NCBI GenBank assembly: GCA_028335825.1 | Contig: JAIOKI010000014.1 | Location: 186,001 to 250,000, forward strand | Origin: Nosema muscidifuracis | Lineage: Eukaryota; Microsporidia; Nosematidae | Length of the DNA stretch: 64,000 nt | Direction of reading: 5' to 3' | In this document: piece after piece, positions 38,928-49,300 of the stretch | Layout of the letters: every line of letters starts with the position of its first letter | How positions within the stretch are numbered: the stretch's first letter is position 1 | The notes under the pieces: generated by a model | What the model was told of the DNA's origin: nothing | The model's input: only the letters and a program-made list of their open reading frames with translations | Databases searched by the model: none | Made by a program: the position numbers and the translations under genes

Positions 38928-40271
38928 TTATAAATCCGCTTCGTAAATTTCCGTTTCAAAATAATCTTTCACCGTAGTTTCTACGTTACATAAATGACAT
39001 TTTAATTTTAAGTAATTAAAATATTCATCTATTAATTCTTTTCCAATAAAATGACCACATGATAATCTTAGACACTTGCCTAAAATGGGATTTGTATTAC
39101 CAGCTGGCTTTTTAAAACTATATCTTTTCAAATTTATTATGGTAGTAAACTCATGTAATTTATCTTTTTCAATATTATCAGCAATAATTTTCTTCATTTC
39201 TTTTGTCGAATCACATTCATTCTTTAAAGACTTGAGAATAAATTCAGTTGGATAATTTGATCCAATTTCTAAAACAGTTATACTTGAATTAATGTTATCT
39301 ATTTTTGAAACTTTAGCAAGTAAATCTATTTTTAATAATCCACAAAAATAGTACATCTGGCTTATAAAAAGATCGATATATTCATTCTCCATACAAATTT
39401 CTTTATTAACCAGACAGTCTAATTTAATATCAAAATAAGCCGGTGAAAATTTAATTAAGTTGAATGTATAGTCATTGAAATAGTATAAAGATTTCTTATC
39501 ATATGTCGGAAATACAAAATTCAAAATAGATTTTGATATTTTAGTCATAGAATTACTATTTCGAATAATCTGTAAAAAAACACTTTTATCTGTAGATTTT
39601 ATAGATCTAAGCAATGTATTTATGAAATTGTAATGCGGTCCAAGATCGTTCATATTGTAAGGTGTAAAACTAGGCACTTGTTTCAAATTATTTTCAAACG
39701 ATACTTTATAATGAAGTATTTCAAAAAAAAGAACTCTATCATAACAATTGCCTTCGCTAAATATCTTTTTAATCTCTGCAGTATCTCTTTTATTATAATA
39801 TCTTAAAACTTTTTCGTACGTGCATTTATGAATAGGATATTCTTTGTTTATAAGTATCTTTTCGAAAAATGAGTCATATGTAGAATTAAAAATATCTTCA
39901 TAGTTTTCCATATCCATTTTTGATATTTTAGCAAGTCTTGTTAAAAAATTCGTTAAAATTGTAGTTTTAAAATCCAGTTTGTCCAACTTATCACTATTAT
40001 CATACATTCCGATCATTAGATTTCCTAAAGTAGTATATTTATCTTCAACGACTATTTTATAGACTTTCTCTAGACTATTAAATAAATAGTCAGTAATATT
40101 TACTATATTTTCTTCACCATAAAATAAGTTAATAAAAAACTTTTTATCCATAAATGGATGTTTTTCTTCGTATATATCTTTAATTCTTTGAAAAAGCAAT
40201 GGATCTACATTTTCTTTATTATCTATTGTTGTATAGGTACAAACTAAGAATACAAGATATAAAATAAACAT
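38928..40271 (-). CDS. Secreted SP-RING-like protein, tandem family member 2
   Basis: 447 residues from the ATG at 40271. An in-frame ATG three codons upstream is followed by the CCCC element, so the inner ATG is the likely start. It yields a clean signal peptide (Phe-Ile-Leu-Tyr-Leu-Val-Phe-Leu-Val-Cys). The body aligns with member 1 throughout: an early Lys-Lys-Phe-Phe-Ile-Asn-Leu-Phe block, Leu-x-Asn-Leu-Met-Ile-Gly-x-Tyr-Asp, Leu-Thr-Asn-Phe-Leu-Thr-Arg-Leu, and near the end Asp-Lys-Leu-His-Glu-Phe-Thr-Thr-Ile. The terminal zinc site is Ser-Cys-Gly-His-Phe-Ile-Gly ... Lys-Cys-His-Leu-Cys-Asn, with the Cys-Leu-Arg lead. Function unknown; protein-modifier ligase activity is a hypothesis from the zinc pattern only. 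Confidence 0.8.
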   Translation of the reverse strand: MFILYLVFLVCTYTTIDNKENVDPLLFQRIKDIYEEKHPFMDKKFFINLFYGEENIVNITDYLFNSLEKVYKIVVEDKYTTLGNLMIGMYDNSDKLDKLDFKTTILTNFLTRLAKISKMDMENYEDIFNSTYDSFFEKILINKEYPIHKCTYEKVLRYYNKRDTAEIKKIFSEGNCYDRVLFFEILHYKVSFENNLKQVPSFTPYNMNDLGPHYNFINTLLRSIKSTDKSVFLQIIRNSNSMTKISKSILNFVFPTYDKKSLYYFNDYTFNLIKFSPAYFDIKLDCLVNKEICMENEYIDLFISQMYYFCGLLKIDLLAKVSKIDNINSSITVLEIGSNYPTEFILKSLKNECDSTKEMKKIIADNIEKDKLHEFTTIINLKRYSFKKPAGNTNPILGKCLRLSCGHFIGKELIDEYFNYLKLKCHLCNVETTVKDYFETEIYEADL

Positions 40272-41618
40272 ATGGGGCATTTTTACGAATTATTTTTATA
40301 CAAAAAAAACACGTGATATCACAAAAATTATACTCAACGAATGATATATAATTAGATTTCATCAATTTTAATGTCTAAAAATCTATAATTTTTTTTAAAT
40401 TAATTATAGATATTTTTTTAGTAATTCATTATTTATTAAAAAAATTTATTTGAGTATATTAAATTTTTATATTCGAAATTTTGTTAAAATTCACTCTTTT
40501 TGTTTCAATTGTTGTCTTTCTCTTATAAACACGTTTTATCTCGACATTTGTTATTTATTGGATTTATTATTAGTCTTCAAATTCTATTTATAATATTTTG
40601 TTTGATAATATCAAAAGATGATATCGACAGCGTCTTAAAAATAAATAGAAAAGATGAGTGAAGTTTTGATGTATATGATGACTAAATATAGTATATGTGA
40701 CGCCATAAATTGAAATTAAAAATTCTTGGTTAGACTCAATTACACAATTTAAACCTTTTCTTTTTCTGAAAATTTAATATTTATTAAAAATTATCTGATG
40801 TGTAAAATTACAAATATATATTGTTATTAAAATCATCAATTAAAAAAAATATTGACATTTATTAGGAACTATTCCCAAAATCAGACATTCCGGAAGAATG
40901 AGTGTATAGATATTAATTGAAATATATATTTTTAGTTAAATTTACAGGAAAGTAACAGGGGACGAGCCAAAAGTAATAATCGAGCTTTTGAGCGGTAAGA
41001 ATACCACAGTAAACAAGAACTGTGAAGGGCTAGACCTGCCAAATGATATCAACCTGACTATTGAACGATTCTGAGTAGAAACAAATAACTCATTAAATTT
41101 TATTATATTAGTTAAATTTATAATTTTATAAGTAGAAAAAATATTCAATATATATTAATTTATTTATAGATATATAATATTTTAATTGTTCCATATGAAT
41201 TTTTAAATTTTCATTTGTTATATTATTAAAAACTTTAAGTTAATAAAAATAGTGCTTAATTTAATTAATTGATGTCTGGCATACCTTCTACTTCAATTTC
41301 CTTATATTTTTTAAAATTGAGCAAATGGATAATTTAATTAAAAAATTTAAGAGACTAACTGTTTTTACTGCTATAGTAGTGGTTATTAAAACATATCTGT
41401 TTTTAATCAAAAAATGAATAAGAAAAAAGAATATTTAATTTACAATAAAGTGAAAAGCCAAATGACAGAAAAATATTAAAATTCAAAAATTTATAATAAA
41501 TTACGTCTTTTAGGTGTTAATAAATCTTTTATCATTGACTATTAAAGATTTAAATTAAAAAATAAAAATATTATGGTAAAGATGATGTCTTTATATAAAA
41601 AATTATAATTTAATTTTT
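40272..41618. other. Intergenic, 1.3 kb, containing an ncRNA candidate
   Basis: Apart from the GC-rich island at about 40862-41090 (listed separately) this is A+T-rich spacer without ORFs carrying start elements. Confidence 0.5.
40862..41090 (+). ncRNA. Candidate structured non-coding RNA, class not assigned
   Basis: A sharp island of about 130 bases (40945-41075) has roughly 43% G+C by my count, in spacer that is otherwise overwhelmingly A+T. It contains perfect hairpins: CAAAAG/CTTTTG around an 11-base loop (about 40958-40990), CACAGT/ACTGTG around an 8-base loop (about 41006-41023), and upstream CATTC/GAATG (about 40889). The 3' part reads ATTGAACGATTCTGAGTAG and a T-rich tract follows. 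It has partial resemblance to the 3' boxes of U3 snoRNA and to the ends of RNase P/MRP RNA, but U3 box A is missing and no P4 helix could be built. The strand is a guess. The 68-codon reverse ORF here has no start element. Confidence 0.4.
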
Positions 41619-43001
41619 TTAATCTTCTTCTTCATAAACTTCCGCCTCGAAATAATTTTTAATTGTTGTCTTGACATTACACATGTGGCACTTAAATTCT
41701 AATTTTGTAAAATATTCTTTCAATAATTCTTCTCCAATAAAATGTCCACATGAAAGTCTTAGACATTTACTTGGTTTTTTAGTATCTTTTACAATTGAAT
41801 TTTCATTATCTTTTTCAACTGGTTTTTTAAAACTATAAGTTATCAAATCTACCACAGTTGTAAATGAATGAAGTTTCTCTTCTTCAATATTTTGTTCAAT
41901 AAGTTCCTTCATTTCCTTTGTTGAATCAAACTTTTCCTTCAAGCAATCGAGAAAAAGATTGATCTCATAATAATTACCTATATTTAAAACCTTGATACTG
42001 CTCATTGAGGTATCTATTTTATTAATTTCGACTAGTATATCTACTTTATTAAGTTCAGCGTGGTATTGGAGCTGACTTAGATAAATATCTATAAATCTAT
42101 TATCCATAGATACTACTTTATTTAGTACCCATTTAATTGAAGGATTGTAATGAAGTGGACAAATAATATTGATTCCATAACAATAATTTGAGAACGAATA
42201 AACAGGATCGGCTTTGTAAGTAGTATAAACTGTACTCAAAATAGAACTTGAAATTTTTGAATTAAAATTTCCAAACCTACTCAATAATAAATATGCACTA
42301 TCTTTTACATAATTTGATCCAAACAAAACATTAGTAAGATTACTTTTAAGAATATATCCAGTCTCAGTAACAGGTAAAAAATTAAGAAGATATTCTTGTT
42401 CTCTATCAAAAGATACTGATAAGTATAAGAGCTCTAATACCAATATTTTATCTATAAAGTTTAGTTCATATTGTATTTTTCTGACAACAGGTTTTTTTTT
42501 GGAGTTAAAATAATTATTGATTTTTAAAAATGTATCTAAATTTAGCTTGTAATTATAATTTAACGGTAAATACGTCATAAATTGATCATTTGTAGAATAA
42601 TATAATGGCTCATAATTAGTTAGATTATATTGAGAAATGTGTACTAATCTTGATAAAAAGTTAGATAACATTATAGATTTAAAGTTTAGTAAATTGTAAT
42701 TATCACCAATGTCGTAATTACCAATCATTAGATGTCTGAGCAATCCATAGTTCCTATCAGATATAATTTTATAAGCTTCGTATAAACTATCAAAAAGATA
42801 ATCTACTTTATTATTAGCATACTTTTCTCCTTCAAAAAATTTTAAAAACAATTCTTTAGTTATGATCTTATGCTCTGAATCTAAAACACTTTTGATATTC
42901 ATAAATATAGGAGATTGTATAAAAATACTCTGGTTACATAAATGAGACTTCTGCTCTATTTTATTAATACAGAAAACTAAAGATAAAATCAAAAATATCA
43001 T
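41619..43001 (-). CDS. Secreted SP-RING-like protein, tandem family member 3
   Basis: 460 residues from the ATG at 43001. An upstream in-frame ATG at 43013 precedes the TACCCT element, so the inner ATG is preferred; it starts Met-Ile-Phe-Leu-Ile-Leu-Ser-Leu-Val-Phe-Cys, a good signal peptide. The domain plan equals members 1 and 2. The C-terminus has a longer polar insert (Lys/Asp/Asn-rich) before Ser-Lys-Cys-Leu-Arg-Leu-Ser-Cys-Gly-His-Phe and Lys-Cys-His-Met-Cys-Asn, then Tyr-Phe-Glu-Ala-Glu-Val-Tyr-Glu. The zinc site is the most conserved part of the family, while the middle has diverged widely, as expected for duplicated genes under fast change. All three lie on the same strand. Confidence 0.8.
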   Translation of the reverse strand: MIFLILSLVFCINKIEQKSHLCNQSIFIQSPIFMNIKSVLDSEHKIITKELFLKFFEGEKYANNKVDYLFDSLYEAYKIISDRNYGLLRHLMIGNYDIGDNYNLLNFKSIMLSNFLSRLVHISQYNLTNYEPLYYSTNDQFMTYLPLNYNYKLNLDTFLKINNYFNSKKKPVVRKIQYELNFIDKILVLELLYLSVSFDREQEYLLNFLPVTETGYILKSNLTNVLFGSNYVKDSAYLLLSRFGNFNSKISSSILSTVYTTYKADPVYSFSNYCYGINIICPLHYNPSIKWVLNKVVSMDNRFIDIYLSQLQYHAELNKVDILVEINKIDTSMSSIKVLNIGNYYEINLFLDCLKEKFDSTKEMKELIEQNIEEEKLHSFTTVVDLITYSFKKPVEKDNENSIVKDTKKPSKCLRLSCGHFIGEELLKEYFTKLEFKCHMCNVKTTIKNYFEAEVYEEED

Positions 43002-46000
43002 AGGGTATATCATAAAATTTTGTTTTTATATCATTTTTTTAATATATTAAATTTAAAATTTTATTGAAATTATTCATAATGATGACTTATATATAAATAC
43101 TAAAACCAAAAATAATATAATTTTGTATTTTAATTAAAATTTGATATTCGAGTCATTGAATTTAAAAAAATTATTTTTCGTAGTAAAAAAAATAAATTAA
43201 ATATTTATAAAATTACGAAAATAAATTAACTGTTGATAATATATAAAACAAATTTATAATTGTATTTAGAAATTTAAAAATAAAATTAAAAATACTTATT
43301 ATCATTAAAAATATTATAAAACAATAAAGAGAAATTTTAATAATAAATTAATTTTATTTTTTAACGAATAATCTAAAAGAATAAAAATTTTAAGTGAGAT
43401 TTTAAAAAAACATAATTTAATTGTTTTATTTTTTGATGACACATTAATGATTAATTTTTAAAAAAATAAATGTTTAATTTCAGATTTAAAATATATAGTA
43501 TTTTTTATTATGTTCGATATCACACAATCTGTGAGAAGAATGATAAAGTTAAATTTTCTGAATATTTTTGAGAGAAATGACATTTTAAAAATTTTATGTA
43601 CTTAATAAATTAATATTTGTACTTTACAAAACTGAGCATGATATAAATACATGAATTTAGTCGTTATTTACGTATCAATTGTGTAAATAATAGAAAATCT
43701 AACGACTTAAATTTAAAAATAAAATATAAAAAAGTTATCCGGAAACAAGATAGATGGAAAATAAAGAGACATCCTCTAGTAGTTACAGCAAATCAATATG
43801 ACGATAGAAATAAAATTAAAATAAAGAATTAATAGAATTTTATTTTAATATAACAAAGTTCATTTAATGAAGAACACTAAGAACTCTTTATATTTATTGT
43901 AAATCTAAAATTTAAGCAGTACTCATGATACAATATTTAATCTTATTTATAGAAAACTAGTTAAAGCTTTTTCTTTCTGAAAACGGGAATGTACTTTCAT
44001 TAGGAGTTAAATTGTAACAATTTTATTATATTGTTACGTTTTATTTAGATTATATATTTTTGCATTTTTTTCTCATTCTTAAATCTCTCTGAAGACTCAA
44101 TAAAGATTTATATTTTTAAATATACATCATTAAATATTTCTCCTTTTTTATAGCGGTTCTTTGGCGACTTTCCATGGTCAAGAATTCCAAGATAATCTAA
44201 GTATCTTTGTCTACATATATAATTCGATTTGTCTCTCCAACTTTATCTATATATATACCATGTATATGGTATTTTCTAGACTTATACTTATATGGAAAAT
44301 GAATGATTAGCGAGAAAAACACATTTGATTTTTTATCTATACTGTGGTATTATTACTACATAATCAATTAATCAATTTAATTTATTAATTATTTAATAAA
44401 AATTACTTTTAATTTATTAAATTGATGCTTTAGTTGATTAAAAATTAATTGTGTAATTTATTGAATATTTATTAATATTCAATTTAAAAGAAATTTTTCT
44501 TTAATTAATAAATTTTCAAAATTAAATAACTTAATGAAGAGAAGCCCATGCTATTAAATAACAGACAAGAGTAATTAAAAAAATTAATAATATAAATTCA
44601 TTTCAGAGAAAGTCGAGCAAACATGTATCAGTTCTTTAGAGTTCTACTTCAGAAAAATCACATCCCTGAACATTACGCCGTATACTTTCACAAATTATCA
44701 AAGCTTGTGATTGAAACTTGTTTCATATTCTATCAAAACTTTTTATATAAGGATAATTAATTAAGAAAAAAATACTAATATTGTATCTTAGAAAGAAAGA
44801 GTCAAATAAATTATAGCAGATATCTTTAATATAAAAATAGACTTGGCACACATGCCGAATAATATTCTACCAATAGTATGTATCATAGAATTTTATTTTT
44901 AAATCATTAATTTTAATTATATTACATACGATATCTATTTCTTTATAGTATTAGAAATTATATTTGTCTGTCTTTTTTATATGATGTAATTGAAAACAAA
45001 AATTTTATACAGAAATTTATTTTTATGAATCTTAATAAATCATTTAGAAATGTAATATTAATTTAAGAATTTATATATTTAAGTGATATTTTAATTTTAG
45101 AAATGTAATATTAATTTAAGAATTAAAATTTTAATTTTAGAAATGTTTTTCTAATATACTTATTTTCTGAATGTATAAAATATTAGAGCTCTTATCAAGA
45201 TATTAAGAAAATATTAAATAAAATTAAATCTTTGTTTTAACATTTGTCAATGATAAATATTTATAAATGCTTTAGATTTTACTTTTTTCATTTTTGACAA
45301 CTGTTAAAGATATTGTTAATTAAGGGATATTAAATTTTAATAAAGAGTAAGTCATTTTAAAATATCTAAATAAAATTAAATTTATGTTTTTTAATATTAA
45401 TTATAAATATTATGATCTATAAAAGAATATGGTAAATTGTATTTTCCTCTAGTTTTAGAAATAATTCTTGAACTGTACAATTATCTTTAAACTACGTAAT
45501 AAATATATATTACAGTAAAATATCTAAACTATCACAATTCGTAGATAAATTAGATATTTTACTGCATGATCATAAGATTAAAAAGTCAAAATTTGAATAT
45601 TAGCATTATTGAAAGGTATTTAAAATATATGAAAAAAAAACATTTATAATTATATTTTTATTTGGACATATCACTATCAAATATATTTCATGGTATATTT
45701 ATAGTTAAAATTTAATTAAATTTATGATTCTACTTGAATTTGAGACTATTTAGACCTATTAATTTTTTTAAAGAATAATAAATTTATTATTCTTCCTGTA
45801 ACTAAAAATCAATTTAATTATTTATGATTTCTATTAGAAATTCTATTTCGAAAATATCAACCTAATAAAGATACATTAGATAAATTAAAACTTATTCATT
45901 ATTGATAAATTAAATTTTATAATATCTTATATTTCATTATAATTTAAGTCAATTGTTAAAATTACATCTGTCTCTTATATTGATTAGTTTTATTATTGGT

Positions 46001-46330
46001 TCTTTTAATATTTCAGATATGACCTAATTTAAATGATTCAAAGAATTAAAAGCCAATAATGTGAAAGAATTCTATGAACTGTGTAAAATTCATTTTTTTT
46101 TTATTTTTTAAAAGGAAGCGCATAAAGGAAATGTTTTATCATGCAACAAACTATTTTAATAAATAAAATTTAAATAATTTTTAAAAAATATTAAGCATAA
46201 AAAGGATATAATCGAAGATATTTTCTGATTATAAATCTCCATGAAAATATCAAAATCATGTGATTTATAACAGTTGGTTTATTTTTTTCCCGCCTAAAAG
46301 TATTTATTTTCATTTTTGCCCTGACCCCCA
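43002..46330. other. Gene desert, 3.3 kb; no gene seen
   Basis: No credible gene. Patches at about 44150-44290 and 44600-44880 have more G+C than surrounding spacer and may be remnants of dead genes, but no family can be named. An inverted repeat ATACCAT/ATGGTAT with a 4-base loop lies at 44255-44272. Direct repeats with TTTAGAAATGTAATATTAATT occur at about 45047-45150. The ACCCCCA start element of the next gene ends the stretch. Confidence 0.5.
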
Positions 46331-49300
46331 ATGAGTTTTTTCAGTAAAGTTAGAGAGTTAATGAGAATGGTCTTTGGTTCAACATTTACAGAAGAGCAAA
46401 CAAGATCACATAACAGGTTGTGCGACAAGTTTATTAATAAGATCAAAATGGGTGTGACTGATCTTAAAGAGATAAAGCAGGATCTTATAGAAATTAGTGA
46501 GAAAGGAGCTAGTAAGATGGTAAAACTTAAGATGAATAAGTTGATAAGAACGATGAAAGTTAAGAATTCGGATGCATACAAGATAAAAAATGAAAAAGAT
46601 TACAAGAAATTCTTAAATAGAGAATTGAAGCGAGTTTATGATTTATCATCTGATAATGTCAAGAGGGTTAAAAGTATTATTAAAAAAAAGAAACCATTTG
46701 TTCCAGAAATTGAAGAAGATATACAATTTGTTGTATTTCCTAGATGGTGGGATATGGATAAGGAAGTTTACAGAGCACTTGCTAAAGAATTAACACTTGA
46801 TCAGATGTTAGATGATTTGGAAGGAGTTGAATATGGAAAAGTTTCTGTAGAAGATGAAGAAAAATGGTATTCAGCTAAACATGTTGAGAAATTAAATAGA
46901 TATTATGATCGTCATCCAAGACCTAGAAATATTTGCAATCAATCAATTAAAGATGTTCTAACTTATAAAGGTCCATCTAAAAATATTTGTGAAGGATGTG
47001 TAGAATATAAAGCTAATAAAATGATTAGTGAAATGCTTGAAAGTAAGGAATATAATATTCATTCAAATAATATGCATAAGCAAGTGATTGAAGATAAATC
47101 TATTAAAGATATTGTTAAAGTAAATAAGGAAGAAATATCAAATGTTAAGATTAAATCAAAGGATGATCTCTTCGAAATCAAGGATAAAAATATGGGTAAA
47201 AGACCAAGATTGAAGAAAAATGGATTTGAGTTTCCTCATATTATATATTGTTCTACATCAGATGGAATTTATCAACCACAAGTATTTCATCCATTACAAC
47301 TAGCAAGGGTTAATTTTCATAAAAGACATCCAAGATTTAGAAAATATAATGAAAGTAACGTACAAATTAGTGATGATGAAATGGAAGCAGAAAGGGCATA
47401 TCGTAAATTATTGAGAAAAAGACATAAAGAAGAGATTGAAATGATAGAATGTTTCTTGAAAGATAAAGAGTATTTTAAGAATGATATTCCTAATGAGACT
47501 TGTACTATGGTTTTAAATGTTAATTGTGAAGAAAATAGAAGATTGTATGAAAATTGTGTTAATTATATGAAAAGAAAATCTGAGATGTTGAATAAATACG
47601 ATCTAACAGGTGATATGAATATTAAATTAAAAAGAGAAATAAATTTGGATGAAGATTTATCTACACAGAAATTAGATCCAATGGAGGTGTATAATGAATT
47701 GAAATTATTAAGTGAAGAAGCCATGTGTATGAATGAAGAAGATTTTCCAGAGGAATGGTATACAGATGAAAAAGAAACAGATATTGAAGAAGGTGAAGGA
47801 AGAGTATATAGTAGTAAGATAGAAGATAGATTTACAAATCCTAAATATGTAGTAGATAATAAAATGGAAGAGATTGTTGATCATGCAGAGGAGAGAAGAT
47901 TACAGTTATTACAAGAATCTATTTTACAAAATAAAAAAGAAAAGGAAAATGATAATATTTCAGTGAATGAAAAGAACAATAATGAAGATACTTTTGTAAA
48001 TAAAAAACATAAGGCAGATGATCAAGAGAATAATTCAACAGAGGATCCTAAGGAGACTGTAGTAGAAGATTTAAAGAATAACAAGATAGATACTGAATGT
48101 CAAGTCTTTAATGATGCAGTAGTTTCGGTTGATAAATATAAGAAATCTAATGTATTTAAGGCAAGAAAACCTGCACCAAAAATAAAACTAGATGCATATG
48201 AACAAATTATTAAAAGACACGATGAGCTTATAAAAAAACGAGAGGATGATGATGCTGAAATGGAGAGGATTGGACAAAAAGCACGTAAGATGGTAATGGA
48301 GAAATTATATGGAATTAAAGAAGGGGATAGTTCAACTGAAAAGTCTGATAATAAAAATAGTAATGAAGATTCAAGACCGTCGATAAGTGAAAGAAAAGCT
48401 GCTTTCTTCGAACGAATGAGACAAGATGATGAAAAAAAGAAACTTGAGAATTCTAAACAAGAAAATAAAGTTGAAAAAAGTACTTGTTCTAATACTGAAT
48501 TGAATAGACCAGATGTATCTTCTATAAATAATAACTTGAACTTCACTAGTAAGCCATTGATTAATACTACTCCAGATAATAAGGAATATAACAATTCTGC
48601 TTTTATGGGATCGTCTGCTAATATCAATCAAGAGACTTCTTCTCCTACTCCTTTCTCTTCCCCGATGGAGCAAAACAGTGGAGGAACTAGTACTTTTAAT
48701 AATCCTTTATTCGGTCAGCAGAATAGTAAAGATGTGTATACTTCTAATATTACAGGATTTAATAGTAAAGATGTGAATACTCCTAATATTACAGGAAAAG
48801 ATCCTAGTATATCAAATATTAAGATTCCAGGGGTATTTAATACCACCAAATTTGGTCAAGAAACTGCTAGTTCTTCTTTTATGAATCAATTTTCTGTTAC
48901 GGATAATTCATATCAACACGCGAATAATAATAGCTTTAATCCATTGAGTAATAATAATAAGAATATATTTAGTAATAATCAAAATAATAATAATTTAAGT
49001 TCCTTAAATGATAATCAAAATAGCAATACTTCCACAAATAACAATTATTATAGTACAAATTCTCTAAGTAATAATCAAAATAACTTTAATTTCTCAAATA
49101 GCAATCAAAATAGTACAAATCCTTTAGGTAATAATAATAATTATAATAGTACAAATCCATTAAGCAATAATCAAAATAACTTCAATCTCTCAAATAACAA
49201 TTATAATAGTACAAATCCTCTAAGTAATAACAATCAGAATAATTTGAATCCATTAAGTAATAACAATCAAAACAACTTCAGTTCCTTAAATAATGATTGG

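Noticed and set aside
40945-41085. Firm assignment of the island as U3, RNase P/MRP or an LSU rRNA fragment
   Set aside because: Each gives partial matches of similar quality, but each lacks an essential element (U3 box A, the P4 helix, or continuous rRNA similarity).
40942-41148. Reverse-strand 68-codon ORF over the GC-rich island
   Set aside because: No start element, atypical composition for this genome, and its openness follows from the structured, GC-rich RNA-like sequence.
44255-44272. Inverted repeat ATACCAT/ATGGTAT as a terminator or element end
   Set aside because: Short and A+T-rich; such palindromes are expected by chance and no gene or element borders it.
48100-48673. Two long reverse-strand ORFs (175 and 100 codons) inside the Asn-rich gene
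   Set aside because: Shadow frames of a purine-rich coding strand; Ser/Phe/Leu-rich, with no start elements.
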